The notes below the pieces were generated by a model. That model did no database searches, was not told the DNA's origin, and worked only from the letters and a program-made list of their open reading frames with translations. Positions 44,769-54,003 of a stretch of 64,000 nt of DNA are shown here, piece by piece. Source of the DNA: Bacillus sp. SLBN-46 (GTDB taxonomy: Bacteria; Bacillota; Bacilli; Bacillales; Cytobacillaceae); contig NZ_JAVIZM010000001.1 in NCBI RefSeq assembly GCF_031453555.1, forward strand, positions 2,115,001 through 2,179,000, read 5' to 3'. Every line of letters begins with the position of its first letter. Position 1 is the first letter of the stretch. The translations under genes and the position numbers were made by a program.

Positions 44769-45551
44769 ATGATAATGATTATTTTATTGGTAGCCCTATG
44801 TATTCTTGGGGCATGCCTCCTTGCATATATGTTATTGGAAGCTTTTGGAAATAAAGTATTGGAACATAAGCTGGTCTTTCCAGACTTTCCGGAATCCTTA
44901 GGAAATGTTTCGCTGTTTTTTATTTCAGATATACATAGGAGAGAGATATCAGATACCATTATTAACTTAGTTATGGGAAAGGCAGATTTGGTCGTAATCG
45001 GGGGAGACTTAACTGAAAAAGGTGTATCCTTTGATAAGGTTAAAGCCAATTTGATGAAGTTAAAGCGCATAGGTCCAGTATATTTTGTTTGGGGAAACAA
45101 TGACTATGAAGTGGATTATCATGAATTAGATGCTATTTTGCTAGATGCAGGTGTTAAAGTGTTAGATAATACAGCAGTTACCTTTGAATCCAGACTGGGA
45201 GAGAAATTATGTTTATTGGGTGTAGATGATTTAAATCAAAACCGAGATCGACTTGATTACGCCCTTCAAGATGCTGAGGAAAGTAGTTTCAAAATTTTAG
45301 CATGCCACTATCCAAACATTACTGAGAAGATAGTTCCAGAACACAGAATTCGTCTAGTGTTAAGCGGACATACTCACGGGGGACAAATACATATTTTTGG
45401 TTATAGTCCCTACAAAAGAGGCGGTATTAAAAAGTTAGCAAATACCATACTTCTCATTAGTAACGGATATGGAACGACAGCTCTTCCTTTAAGATTAGGG
45501 GCACCCGCTGAAACACACCTAATAACGCTAAGCAGGGAGCAAAAACAATAG
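44769..45551 (+). CDS. ypbG: YpbG, membrane-anchored metallophosphoesterase
   Basis: 260-residue calcineurin-like phosphoesterase. An N-terminal membrane helix (about 3-22) is followed by metal motifs ISDIHR (about 55), GGDLTEKG, WGNNDYEVD, ACHYPNI and SGHTHGGQIHI. All usual metal ligands appear present. The substrate is unknown. ATG 44769 or 44775 are both possible starts. The next gene is mecB, as in B. subtilis. Confidence 0.86.
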   Translation: MIMIILLVALCILGACLLAYMLLEAFGNKVLEHKLVFPDFPESLGNVSLFFISDIHRREISDTIINLVMGKADLVVIGGDLTEKGVSFDKVKANLMKLKRIGPVYFVWGNNDYEVDYHELDAILLDAGVKVLDNTAVTFESRLGEKLCLLGVDDLNQNRDRLDYALQDAEESSFKILACHYPNITEKIVPEHRIRLVLSGHTHGGQIHIFGYSPYKRGGIKKLANTILLISNGYGTTALPLRLGAPAETHLITLSREQKQ

Positions 45552-45630
45552 GTATATGTAGACAATTCACCAATAACCCCTTGAGGCATACACTGAAAAC
45601 AAGAGTTATGTCACGGCAGGGGGCAAAAGC

Positions 45631-46215
45631 ATGCGCTTAGAACGCTTAACGGCCAATAAGATTAAAATATTTTTAACCTCTGATGATTTATTTGAAAGAG
45701 GGCTATCGAAAGAAGATATATGGAAGGATTCAAGCAAATGGAACCAGCTCTTTCATGATATGCTTGAAGAGGCAAGTGAGGAGTTTGATGTAGAAATACA
45801 AGGTTCAGTGGCAGTTGAGATTTTCTCCCTACAAGCTCAAGGGATGATATTAATCATTACAGTTGACGAAGTAAAAGATGATGATGAGGATTTATTGTAT
45901 GATGGATTTATTGAAATGCAGGTAAGGCTTGAAGGCTGTGAGGATCTTCTATATGAATTTAAAGACTTTGAGGATATCATAGACCTTTCAAAAAGGTTAT
46001 CCATTGCAGATATAAGGGGAGGCAGTTTATATATCCTAAATAACCGTTATTATCTTCTGATGGACCAGGTGGATACAACAAAAAAAGAAATAGCTGCGTG
46101 TATATTATCGGAATTCGGAAACCCATCTATCATTAGTACTTACGTTCTCGCTGAATATGGAAAAGTAATTGTTGAAAATAAAACAGTGGAAACCATACTT
46201 CAATATTTTAAGTGA
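45631..46215 (+). CDS. mecB: MecA-family adaptor protein MecB (YpbH)
   Basis: 194-residue adaptor that brings substrates to ClpC-ClpP. N-terminal substrate-binding region MRLERLTANKIKIFLTSDDL, an acidic linker (DEVKDDDEDLL) and a C-terminal ClpC-binding domain (YILNNRYYLLMD to EYGKVIVENKTVETI) match the MecA/YpbH architecture. The position just before gudB identifies it as the YpbH paralogue. Confidence 0.88.
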   Translation: MRLERLTANKIKIFLTSDDLFERGLSKEDIWKDSSKWNQLFHDMLEEASEEFDVEIQGSVAVEIFSLQAQGMILIITVDEVKDDDEDLLYDGFIEMQVRLEGCEDLLYEFKDFEDIIDLSKRLSIADIRGGSLYILNNRYYLLMDQVDTTKKEIAACILSEFGNPSIISTYVLAEYGKVIVENKTVETILQYFK

Positions 46216-46310
46216 AATATTATAGTAACATTTTTTTCGAGGGGGCTTCGGTCCCTTCTCTCTGTTTATAGACTAAGAATAACAAAATAGGAGTAGAATT
46301 TTTTAAGATT

Positions 46311-46326
46311 CCCTATTAAAATAGGG
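46311..46326. promoter_or_regulatory. palindrome CCCTATTAAAATAGGG upstream of gudB
   Basis: A perfect seven-base inverted repeat with an AA centre, immediately next to a cre-like site. No T-run follows, so a terminator is less likely than an operator. No matching regulator is named. Confidence 0.45.
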
Positions 46327-46327
46327 A

Positions 46328-46341
46328 TGACAGCGTTTACA
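46328..46341 (+). promoter_or_regulatory. cre-like site upstream of gudB
   Basis: TGACAGCGTTTACA matches the CcpA consensus TGWAARCGYTWNCW at 13 of 14 positions. It lies about 40 bases upstream of the proposed -35. Confidence 0.5.
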
Positions 46342-46380
46342 AGTTTGCGTAATAAATGATCTACATGTACATTTTTCTTC

Positions 46381-46408
46381 TTGCATAAATCATTTAAACG
46401 TGTATACT
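46381..46408 (+). promoter_or_regulatory. sigma-A promoter of gudB
   Basis: TTGCAT, 16 bases, TATACT, about 54 bases before the gudB start. Confidence 0.55.
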
Positions 46409-46461
46409 TGTCTCTGAAAGCGGACAACATTCGTAAAAGCGATTTCTTAGGAGGATTACAA

Positions 46462-47739
46462 ATGGTAGCCGAAAAAGCTAATGAAAAGACTAATCAAGAG
46501 GGAAATCATGATGTGTTGAAATCAACGCAGACGGTTATACATAAGGCCCTTGAAAAGTTAGGTTATCCAGAAGAAGTATATGAGCTCTTGAAAGAACCGT
46601 TGCGTATGATGACAGTGAAAATTCCAGTAAGAATGGATGACGGTTCTATTAAAATATTTACAGGCTACCGTGCACAGCATAACGATGCGGTTGGTCCAAC
46701 AAAGGGTGGAATCCGTTTCCATCCAGGTGTAACTGAAACAGAAGTGAAAGCTCTTTCCATTTGGATGAGCTTGAAGTGTGGAATAGTTGACCTTCCATAC
46801 GGTGGTGGTAAAGGTGGTATCGTATGTGATCCACGTGATATGTCATTTAGAGAGCTTGAGAGACTAAGCCGAGGATATGTACGAGCAATCAGCCAAATCG
46901 TTGGGCCAACGAAAGATATTCCAGCGCCAGACGTGTTTACTAACTCGCAAATCATGGCGTGGATGATGGATGAATATAGCCGGATAGATGAATTTAATTC
47001 TCCAGGATTTATCACTGGTAAACCTCTTGTCCTAGGTGGATCACATGGACGTGAATCTGCAACTGCCAAAGGTGTAACCATTTGTATACGTGAAGCGGCT
47101 GAAAAGAAAGGCATTCAAATTGAAGGTGCCAAGGTAGTTATTCAAGGGTTCGGAAACGCAGGAAGTTACTTGTCAAAATTCATGCACGATGCAGGGGCTA
47201 TCGTAGTGGGGATTTCTGATGCGTATGGTGCCTTGTATGATCCGAATGGTTTGGATATAGATTATCTATTAGATAGACGCGATAGTTTTGGTACGGTTAC
47301 AAAATTATTTAATAATACCATCACCAATAAAGAATTGTTAGAGCTTGAATGTGATATTCTTGTACCTGCTGCAATTGAAAATCAAATTACTGCAGAAAAT
47401 GCACATAACATTCGTGCAAGCATAGTAGTGGAGGCGGCTAACGGGCCAACCACTTTAGAGGCAACCGAAATCCTAACAGAACGTGGAATTCTACTGGTTC
47501 CAGATGTCCTTGCGTCTGCAGGCGGTGTAACAGTATCTTATTTTGAATGGGTTCAAAATAACCAAGGGTACTACTGGTCTGAGGAAGAAGTAGAGGAAAA
47601 ACTTGAAAAAGTAATGGTTAAATCATTTAAAAATATTTATGATACAGCTCAAACGCGTCGCGTCGATATGCGTCTTGCAGCCTATATGGTTGGGGTTAGA
47701 AAAATGGCGGAAGCAAGTCGCTTTAGAGGCTGGATTTAA
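46462..47739 (+). CDS. gudB: NAD-dependent glutamate dehydrogenase GudB
   Basis: 425-residue catabolic glutamate dehydrogenase. Key parts: glutamate-binding GPTKGGIRFHPG, catalytic Lys in PYGGGKGGIV, the Rossmann GFGNAG and VEAANGPTT. The segment TETEVKALSIW has a single VKA, unlike the duplicated VKA that makes GudB cryptic in B. subtilis 168, so this allele should be active. ATG 46462 follows TAGGAGGA. Upstream lie a promoter, a palindrome and a cre-like site. Confidence 0.95.
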   Translation: MVAEKANEKTNQEGNHDVLKSTQTVIHKALEKLGYPEEVYELLKEPLRMMTVKIPVRMDDGSIKIFTGYRAQHNDAVGPTKGGIRFHPGVTETEVKALSIWMSLKCGIVDLPYGGGKGGIVCDPRDMSFRELERLSRGYVRAISQIVGPTKDIPAPDVFTNSQIMAWMMDEYSRIDEFNSPGFITGKPLVLGGSHGRESATAKGVTICIREAAEKKGIQIEGAKVVIQGFGNAGSYLSKFMHDAGAIVVGISDAYGALYDPNGLDIDYLLDRRDSFGTVTKLFNNTITNKELLELECDILVPAAIENQITAENAHNIRASIVVEAANGPTTLEATEILTERGILLVPDVLASAGGVTVSYFEWVQNNQGYYWSEEEVEEKLEKVMVKSFKNIYDTAQTRRVDMRLAAYMVGVRKMAEASRFRGWI

Positions 47740-47770
47740 ATAGAAACCTTTTGTTCTTGAAACACTTAAA

Positions 47771-47804
47771 AAAATCTCCTATCATTATACGGTAGGAGAT
47801 TTTT
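47771..47804 (+). terminator. intrinsic terminator after gudB
   Basis: AAAATCTCCTA pairs perfectly with TAGGAGATTTT across an 11-base loop, followed by T. Confidence 0.85.
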
Positions 47805-47859
47805 TATGTGAAAATACAATCTACTTCCTATATTTGAAATTTTAAGGAGATGTACCAAG

Positions 47860-48831
47860 TTGGAAATTGAAGATGTAATTATAATAGGTGGGGGTCCCTG
47901 TGGATTAGCTACAGCTATTTCATTACAACAAATTGGGAAAAAGCCTTTGATTATTGAAAAGGGGAATCTGGTTAATTCTATTTATCATTACCCGACACAT
48001 CAAACCTTTTTTAGTACAAGTGAAAAATTAGAGATTGGTGAAGTACCCTTCATAACAGATAGCTACAAACCCAAAAGGAATCAAGCGCTAGTTTACTATA
48101 GAGAAGTCGCCAAACGAAAACAATTACGTATTCATTCATTCGAGACTGTTACTAAAGTATCCAACAGCGGAGAAGTATTTCTAGTTGAAACAAATGTGAG
48201 GACATATAGTGCTAGGTATGTTGTTGTAGCAACTGGTTACTATGACCATCCGAATTATATGAAAGTACCGGGGGAAGACCTGCCAAAGGTTTTTCACTAT
48301 TTTAAGGAAGCTCATCCCTACTTTGACCAAGACGTCTGTGTTATCGGAGGAAAAAACTCTAGTGTGGATGCTGCTATAGAACTTGTTAAAGCAGGTGCAA
48401 GGGTGACCGTTCTTTATCGAGGGGAGGACTACTCTCCAAGTATTAAACCATGGATTCTCCCAGAATTTGATTCATTAGTTAAAAACGGTACAATTGTTAT
48501 GGAATTTCAGGCTCATGTAAAGGAAATTACAGGGGACCATCTTGTTTATGAAAAGGATGGAAATCTACACAAGATTCGAAATGATTTTGTTTTTGCTATG
48601 ACGGGGTACCATCCGGATCATCAGTTTTTAAAAACAATGGGCATTCAAATTGATGAGGAAACAGGAAGGCCGCTTTTTAACCCGGACACAATGGAGACAA
48701 ACATAGAGGGAATTTATATCGCAGGTGTCATTGCCGCAGGAAATAATGCGAATGAGATCTTTATTGAAAATGGTAGATTTCATGGTGGGCAAATTGCACA
48801 GTCAATAGTAGAAAAAGAAGGCAAAGGGTGA
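47860..48831 (+). CDS. ypdA: bacillithiol disulfide reductase YpdA (Bdr)
   Basis: 323-residue FAD/NADPH flavoprotein of the thioredoxin reductase-like class; YpdA recycles bacillithiol disulfide to bacillithiol. The FAD motif IIGGGPCGLATA contains the conserved Cys (residue 14) reported as the active residue. The NADPH motif VIGGKNSSVDAA is near 163 and the C-terminal FAD-linked AGVIAAGNNANEIF near 288. It starts with TTG behind AAGGAGATG. ansA follows after six bases. Confidence 0.92.
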   Translation: MEIEDVIIIGGGPCGLATAISLQQIGKKPLIIEKGNLVNSIYHYPTHQTFFSTSEKLEIGEVPFITDSYKPKRNQALVYYREVAKRKQLRIHSFETVTKVSNSGEVFLVETNVRTYSARYVVVATGYYDHPNYMKVPGEDLPKVFHYFKEAHPYFDQDVCVIGGKNSSVDAAIELVKAGARVTVLYRGEDYSPSIKPWILPEFDSLVKNGTIVMEFQAHVKEITGDHLVYEKDGNLHKIRNDFVFAMTGYHPDHQFLKTMGIQIDEETGRPLFNPDTMETNIEGIYIAGVIAAGNNANEIFIENGRFHGGQIAQSIVEKEGKG

Positions 48832-48837
48832 GTGCAG

Positions 48838-49794
48838 ATGAATAAGGTGGTATTATTAACAACTGGTGGGACAATTGCTAGTAAACCGAATAAGGATTCA
48901 GGTAAATTAGCTTCGGGTGCTATAACAGGAGAAGAACTGGCATCTATGTGTAATTTACCGAATGATATTGAAGTGATAGTCGAATCTGTTTTTCAAAAAG
49001 CAAGTATTCATATTACATTTGATGATTTAATAGTCCTAAAGAATAAAATCGAAGAATATTTTAAGGATGAAGCTGTTTCAGGAGTGGTCGTAACACACGG
49101 TACGGATACAATGGAGGAAACTGCCTATTTTCTTGATTTAACTATTAATGATTCTAGACCTATTGTTGTTACTGGCTCACAACGTTCCCCCGAAGATCAA
49201 GGTAGTGATGTATATATAAATATGCGGCATGCTATTTATTCCGCGTGTTCTAGTGATTTGACTGACGTGGGAACAGTTGTGGTTTTTAATGAACGAATCT
49301 TTGCTGCTAGATATGTGAAAAAGGAACATGCATCAAATATACAAGGGTTTAATGCATTTGGTTTTGGATATCTCGGAATTATTGATAATGATAAAGTACA
49401 GGTTTTTCAAAAACCAATTAAAAGAGAATATTTTAACATTCAATCAACTATTCCGCAGGTTGAAATTATTAAATGCTACATTGGAGCTGATGGGAAATTT
49501 GTTAAGGCTGCTCGAGAAGCGGGTGTTGCGGGTATTGTACTTGAAGGAGTAGGACGAGGTCAGGTAGCTCCGTTAATGATGGAAGAAATTGAAAAGTCGA
49601 TAGCAGCAGGAATAAAATTAGTGGTCACAACTAGTGCGGAAGAAGGAGCAGTTTATACGACCTATGATTATGAAGGAAGTGCCTATGACCTTTATAAAAA
49701 AGGGATAATTCTTGGCAGTGACAATGACTCTAAAAAGGCAAGGATTAAATTGGCAGTCGCTATGGCTAGTGGATTGAAGGATATTCATTTTTGA
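48838..49794 (+). CDS. ansA: L-asparaginase
   Basis: 318-residue asparaginase converting L-asparagine to aspartate and ammonia. Both catalytic signatures are present: TTGGTIASK at the N-terminus with the nucleophilic Thr, and THGTDTMEET near 88. No signal peptide, so it is cytosolic. ATG 48838 is chosen over GTG 48832. It appears to share a transcript with ypdA. With GudB nearby it supports use of amino acids as nitrogen sources. Confidence 0.9.
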   Translation: MNKVVLLTTGGTIASKPNKDSGKLASGAITGEELASMCNLPNDIEVIVESVFQKASIHITFDDLIVLKNKIEEYFKDEAVSGVVVTHGTDTMEETAYFLDLTINDSRPIVVTGSQRSPEDQGSDVYINMRHAIYSACSSDLTDVGTVVVFNERIFAARYVKKEHASNIQGFNAFGFGYLGIIDNDKVQVFQKPIKREYFNIQSTIPQVEIIKCYIGADGKFVKAAREAGVAGIVLEGVGRGQVAPLMMEEIEKSIAAGIKLVVTTSAEEGAVYTTYDYEGSAYDLYKKGIILGSDNDSKKARIKLAVAMASGLKDIHF

Positions 49795-49868
49795 AAAATT
49801 AAACTATCATTTTCTTTATAAAGGTTCCATGATACGATAAAGAAAACGGATTTGAAAAGAGGTTCATC

Positions 49869-50558
49869 ATGCTTGGAATATTATCAGCCGGGATTGCCCC
49901 CGGACTGGCCTTACTAAGTTATTTTTATTTAAAAGATGAATACGACTCAGAGCCGATTTCCTTTGTTCTTCGGACATTTCTATACGGAGCACTACTTGTG
50001 TTTCCAATTATGTTTGTTCAACATGTGCTTGAAACGGAACATTTATTAAAGTCTGATTTGATTAATGCGTTTCTTAGCTCCAGTCTTTTCGAGGAATTTT
50101 TTAAATGGTTTATTCTTTTTTATGCTGTTTACCAGCACGTTGAGTTTGATGAACCTTTTGATGGAATTGTATATGGAGTAGCTGTTTCACTTGGATTTGC
50201 AACAGTTGAAAATATTTTTTATCTATTGGCTAACGGAATTGAACATGCAGTCACCCGTGCACTTTTACCAGTTTCAAGTCATGCCCTTTTTGGGGTTATT
50301 ATGGGATTTTATATTGGAAAAGCCAAGTTTACTGAGGGGATGAAAGTAAAATGGGTGATTCTCTCGTTATTATTGCCATTTCTCCTCCACGGATCATATG
50401 ATTTCATATTAATTTCACAAGAACATTGGTTGTTTATTATTTTTCCGTTCATGATTTTCCTATGGTGGTTTGGCTTAAGGAAAGTAAAAAAAGCAAAAGT
50501 ATTGAGTGCGACACATATGAAAAAACAGTATTCAATTCAGAAAACCCTTCACTCGTGA
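49869..50558 (+). CDS. prsW: PrsW-family intramembrane protease
   Basis: 229-residue polytopic membrane protease. In B. subtilis PrsW makes the first cut in anti-sigma factor RsiW. The motif [11 protein letters not shown] near residue 75 carries the paired glutamates, then [23 protein letters not shown] is split here as [11 protein letters not shown] and FATVENI, and [12 protein letters not shown] has a conserved His. ATG 49869 follows AAAAGAGG. A terminator overlaps the end. Confidence 0.9.
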   Translation: MLGILSAGIAPGLALLSYFYLKDEYDSEPISFVLRTFLYGALLVFPIMFVQHVLETEHLLKSDLINAFLSSSLFEEFFKWFILFYAVYQHVEFDEPFDGIVYGVAVSLGFATVENIFYLLANGIEHAVTRALLPVSSHALFGVIMGFYIGKAKFTEGMKVKWVILSLLLPFLLHGSYDFILISQEHWLFIIFPFMIFLWWFGLRKVKKAKVLSATHMKKQYSIQKTLHS

Positions 50559-50569
50559 GGGGTTTTTTT
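50541..50569 (+). terminator. terminator overlapping the prsW stop
   Basis: AAAACCCTTCAC pairs with GTGAGGGGTTTT (one G-U) with a tiny TC loop, followed by T. Part of the left arm is coding. Confidence 0.75.
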
Positions 50570-50657
50570 AATTATTTGTTTAAAATGGAATAAAAACACC
50601 AAGATAACAAAAAATAGGGTTACTGTTAAAAAGATTCATTATGGGGGTTATTATTCC

Positions 50658-51539
50658 ATGTTAAAGAAAAAAATCCTAAACAAATGCTTCTTAGTTATCT
50701 TTTTCTTTACTATGCCATTTTCTTTAATGGTAAATCATGAGGCCCATGCTTTTTCCGGCCAGGTCATTCAAAAAGGAGCTGTAGGAGATGATGTCATTGA
50801 GTTGCAGTCCAGGCTTCAGTATATTGGCTACTATAATGGGAAAATAGATGGAGTATTTGGATGGAGTACATATTGGGCTTTAAGAAATTTTCAATATGAA
50901 TTTGGATTACCAATTGATGGATTGGCAGGGACAGAAACAAAGGCAAAACTCGCCAAAGCTAGTAAATATAATGAACAGTTTGTGAAGAAACAAATCAACA
51001 CGGGTAAAAAGTTTACCCATTATGGTGGGGTTGATCAAAGTAAGCAAACGGCACCTAGTCCAAAAGCACCAGCCAAAAAGGCCCCGGCAAATAATGGAAC
51101 AACCAAGTCTCCTGCACCTAAGGCAACAGCACCAAAAGCAGCGGCAACTAAGAAACCAACCGCAGCTAACACACCAAATGGGTTTTCGCAAAATGATATC
51201 CGTTTAATTGCCAATGCGGTCCATGGTGAATCACGGGGAGAGCCATATATCGGTCAAGTTGCAGTAGCGGCAGTTATCCTAAACAGGGTAAATAGTTCAA
51301 CGTTTCCTAACACCGTTTCTGGTGTCATCTTTGAGCCTGGTGCATTTACTGCAGTTGCTGACGGGCAAATTTGGTTGACACCTAACGAGAGTTCTAAGAA
51401 AGCTGTTATGGATGCAATAAATGGATGGGATCCTACAGGTGAAGCGCTATACTATTTTAATCCAGACACAGCCACAAGTGGATGGATTTGGGGTAGACCT
51501 CAAATTAAACGAATCGGGAAGCATATTTTTTGTAAGTAG
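50658..51539 (+). CDS. sleB: spore cortex-lytic enzyme SleB
   Basis: 293-residue cortex-lytic transglycosylase used in germination. A signal peptide (about 1-32, cleavage near AFS), a peptidoglycan-binding domain (about 38-100, GDDVIELQSRLQYIGYYNGK), an Ala/Lys/Pro-rich linker (about 120-170), and a C-terminal catalytic domain with HGESRGEPYIGQVAVAAVIL. The catalytic Glu is expected in HGESRGE. It is co-transcribed with ypeB, its stabiliser. Confidence 0.94.
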   Translation: MLKKKILNKCFLVIFFFTMPFSLMVNHEAHAFSGQVIQKGAVGDDVIELQSRLQYIGYYNGKIDGVFGWSTYWALRNFQYEFGLPIDGLAGTETKAKLAKASKYNEQFVKKQINTGKKFTHYGGVDQSKQTAPSPKAPAKKAPANNGTTKSPAPKATAPKAAATKKPTAANTPNGFSQNDIRLIANAVHGESRGEPYIGQVAVAAVILNRVNSSTFPNTVSGVIFEPGAFTAVADGQIWLTPNESSKKAVMDAINGWDPTGEALYYFNPDTATSGWIWGRPQIKRIGKHIFCK

Positions 51540-51551
51540 AGGTGAATAGAA

Positions 51552-52901
51552 TTGATTAGAGGAATATTAATAGGAATACTCGTCGTGGGTGTTGCCGGTA
51601 CTGGTTATTGGGGGTACCAAGAACACCAAGAGAAAAATGCCATCCTTTTAAATGCGGAAAACAACTATCAACGAGCGTTCCATGAACTTACCTATCAAGT
51701 TGACTTATTGCATGATAAAATCGGAACGACTTTGGCGATGAACTCTAGAAAATCTCTATCCCCATCATTAGCAGATGTATGGAGAATTACTTCAGAAGCA
51801 CATAGTGATGTAGGACAACTTCCGTTAACTCTGCTTCCGTTTAATAAAACAGAGGAGTTCTTGGCGAAAATTGGTGACTTTAGTTATCGGACAGCTGTCA
51901 GAGATTTAGATAAAGAACCGTTATCAAAAAGTGAATATGCAACATTACAGAAGTTATATGAGCAATCAGGTGATATTCAGAATGAGCTAAGAAATGTTCA
52001 GCATATGGTCCTAAAAAATAATCTTCGTTGGATGGATGTTGAGTTAGCGCTTGCTTCAGGGAAAGAAACAACTGACAATACGATTATTGATGGTTTTAAA
52101 GCAGTCGAAAAAACTGTTTCAGGCTATGATGAATCTAACCTTGGTCCTTCTTTTGCTAATATGCAATTAAAGGATGAGAACTTTAAGAAGATTAAAGGAA
52201 AAACTATTTCACGTGACGAGGCCGTTAAGATAGCGAAAAGATATATGAATTTCGATGGGAATGCAAAGGTCAAAGTAACGGAAAATGGTAAGGGTTCAAA
52301 TTACGGTTTTTACAGTGTTTCTATTAAAAATAACCAAACAGGCCAAGAAGCTAGTATGGATATAACGAAAAAGGCTGGACACCCAATTTGGTTTATTAAT
52401 AATCGGGATATTAATAAACAGGTCATAAGTCTAAATGAAGCTGATAATAAAGCAGCTGCCTTTTTAAAGGAAACTGGTTTTAAAGATTTGGAAGTGTTTG
52501 AAAGTACTCAATATGATAATATCGGCGTCTTTACCTTTGTTACGAATGTTAATAGAGTTAGAATTTATCCTGAGGCAGTTAAAGTAAAAGTGGCTTTAGA
52601 TAATGGTGATATTATTGGTGTATCCGCAGATGAATATTTAAAGTCCTTTCAAACCAGGGAAATAGGAAAACCAGCTATTACTGTGGAGCAGGCGCGTAGT
52701 AAGGTGAATCCTAACTTTAAGGTCATGGAGGACAGGCAAGCAATCATTGTTAATGACCTTAATAAAGAGGTGCTGTGCTACGAGTTCCTAGGAACGATTG
52801 GAAACGATACGTATCGGATATTTATCAATGCAGTAACTGGAATTGAAGAAGAAGTCGAGAAGCTAAAAAATGCAGAGGCTATTTACAAAGACGTACTATG
52901 A
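51552..52901 (+). CDS. ypeB: germination protein YpeB
   Basis: 449-residue spore protein needed to hold and protect SleB in the dormant spore. An N-terminal signal or membrane anchor (about 1-20), a helical N-terminal region (about 25-180), and PepSY-type repeats in the C-terminal part (ISRDEAVKIAKRYM near 215 and ITVEQARSKVN near 375). It starts with TTG twelve bases behind sleB. A perfect hairpin terminator follows. Confidence 0.93.
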   Translation: MIRGILIGILVVGVAGTGYWGYQEHQEKNAILLNAENNYQRAFHELTYQVDLLHDKIGTTLAMNSRKSLSPSLADVWRITSEAHSDVGQLPLTLLPFNKTEEFLAKIGDFSYRTAVRDLDKEPLSKSEYATLQKLYEQSGDIQNELRNVQHMVLKNNLRWMDVELALASGKETTDNTIIDGFKAVEKTVSGYDESNLGPSFANMQLKDENFKKIKGKTISRDEAVKIAKRYMNFDGNAKVKVTENGKGSNYGFYSVSIKNNQTGQEASMDITKKAGHPIWFINNRDINKQVISLNEADNKAAAFLKETGFKDLEVFESTQYDNIGVFTFVTNVNRVRIYPEAVKVKVALDNGDIIGVSADEYLKSFQTREIGKPAITVEQARSKVNPNFKVMEDRQAIIVNDLNKEVLCYEFLGTIGNDTYRIFINAVTGIEEEVEKLKNAEAIYKDVL

Positions 52902-52928
52902 GGAAAAGCTTTGCTTTTCCTCCTTTTC
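52900..52928 (+). terminator. intrinsic terminator after sleB-ypeB
   Basis: GAGGAAAAGC pairs perfectly with GCTTTTCCTC across TTT, followed by CTTTTC. Confidence 0.85.
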
Positions 52929-52993
52929 AATTTATGAATAAAATAAAATAATCGCTCCCATACTATTACTATATGGATTCTGGAGTGGTAGGT

Positions 52994-53173
52994 ATGATAA
53001 AGATTGAGCAAATATTAATTAAAGTGGTGATCATTCAGTTTGTTTTTCTGTTTTTATCACAACTAATCTTTCATCAAATGGATGTATTTCCTCAAATTAA
53101 GCAATTAACTAAATATGAAGGTGTAAATGAAAATACATTCACAGAAATCCTCCAAACCTTCCAAGGAAAGTAA
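52994..53173 (+). CDS. ypfB: YpfB family small membrane protein
   Basis: 59-residue protein fitting YpfB (DUF5359), the B. subtilis gene before cmk. One membrane helix covers about 5-27 (ILIKVVIIQFVFLFLSQLIF); the tail is soluble. ATG 52994 is about nine bases behind GGAG and gives the family length; ATG 52973 would add seven residues. In B. subtilis ypfA (a PilZ c-di-GMP receptor) lies between ypeB and ypfB; it is absent here. Confidence 0.78.
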   Translation: MIKIEQILIKVVIIQFVFLFLSQLIFHQMDVFPQIKQLTKYEGVNENTFTEILQTFQGK

Positions 53174-53174
53174 G

Positions 53175-53199
53175 AAAGCAGGCAACCCTGCTTTTTTTT
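53175..53199 (+). terminator. intrinsic terminator after ypfB
   Basis: AAAGCAGG pairs perfectly with CCTGCTTT across CAAC, followed by T. Confidence 0.85.
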
Positions 53200-53326
53200 A
53201 TTTCTATAAGATTCTATATTAAATAATTCATTTTTAAAATGTTAAAAAAAAGAGGCATTTCTTCATCTTGTGGTAAAATAAGTAGAAGAGAAATTAGACG
53301 ATCATGATGGCCATATAGGAGGATTT

Positions 53327-54001
53327 ATGGAAAAGAAACTATCTATTGCAATCGACGGCCCTGCTGCAGCCGGAAAAAGTACCGTAGCAAAAATTGTAGC
53401 TGAAAAACTATCTTACATTTATATTGATACTGGGGCAATGTACCGATCATTAACATATAAAGCTATTGTGAACCATGTTAATTTAGAAGATGAGGTTTCT
53501 TTATTGGACACGCTTTTATCAACTACAATTGATTTACAGCCATCAGAAAAAGGGCAATTAGTGTATTTAGACAATAAGGATGTAACAGACGAAATTCGTT
53601 CTGCAGAAGTAACTAACTCTGTATCTTATGTTGCAAAGCATGAGCAAGTTCGCAATGAAATGGTTAGAAGGCAGCAAGCTTTCGCTGTCGGTGGTGGCGT
53701 AGTAATGGATGGACGGGATATTGGTACTCACGTACTACCCAATGCTGAAGTAAAAGTATTCCTACTTGCAAGTGTAGAGGAAAGAGCAGTCCGTCGTCAT
53801 AATGAAAACATGCAAAAGGGATATCCATCAGACTTAGAACAATTGAAGGAAGAAATTTCACGAAGAGATAAGATTGATTCAGAGAGAGAAGTTGCACCTT
53901 TGAAAAAAGCGGACGATGCAATTGAAATTGATACAACTTCTTTGACCATTCCCGATGTGGTTGAAAAAATAATGACTTTGGTGCTCGAAAGGATTGGATA
54001 A
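53327..54001 (+). CDS. cmk: cytidylate kinase
   Basis: 224-residue CMP/dCMP kinase, the B. subtilis length. The P-loop is [15 protein letters not shown], with the CMP-binding YIDTGAMYR and [12 protein letters not shown], and RHNENMQKG in the lid region. ATG 53327 follows AGGAGG. It is followed by plsC after two bases. Confidence 0.95.
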   Translation: MEKKLSIAIDGPAAAGKSTVAKIVAEKLSYIYIDTGAMYRSLTYKAIVNHVNLEDEVSLLDTLLSTTIDLQPSEKGQLVYLDNKDVTDEIRSAEVTNSVSYVAKHEQVRNEMVRRQQAFAVGGGVVMDGRDIGTHVLPNAEVKVFLLASVEERAVRRHNENMQKGYPSDLEQLKEEISRRDKIDSEREVAPLKKADDAIEIDTTSLTIPDVVEKIMTLVLERIG

Positions 54002-54003
54002 GT

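Noticed and set aside
46381..46461. Upstream extension of gudB to the TTG at 46381
   Set aside because: That TTG is part of the proposed -35 box; ATG 46462 has AGGAGG at ideal spacing and gives the family length.
46665..47114. 149-codon open frame antisense to gudB
   Set aside because: It lies wholly opposite a conserved enzyme gene, has no ribosome site, and its composition follows the complementary codons of GudB.
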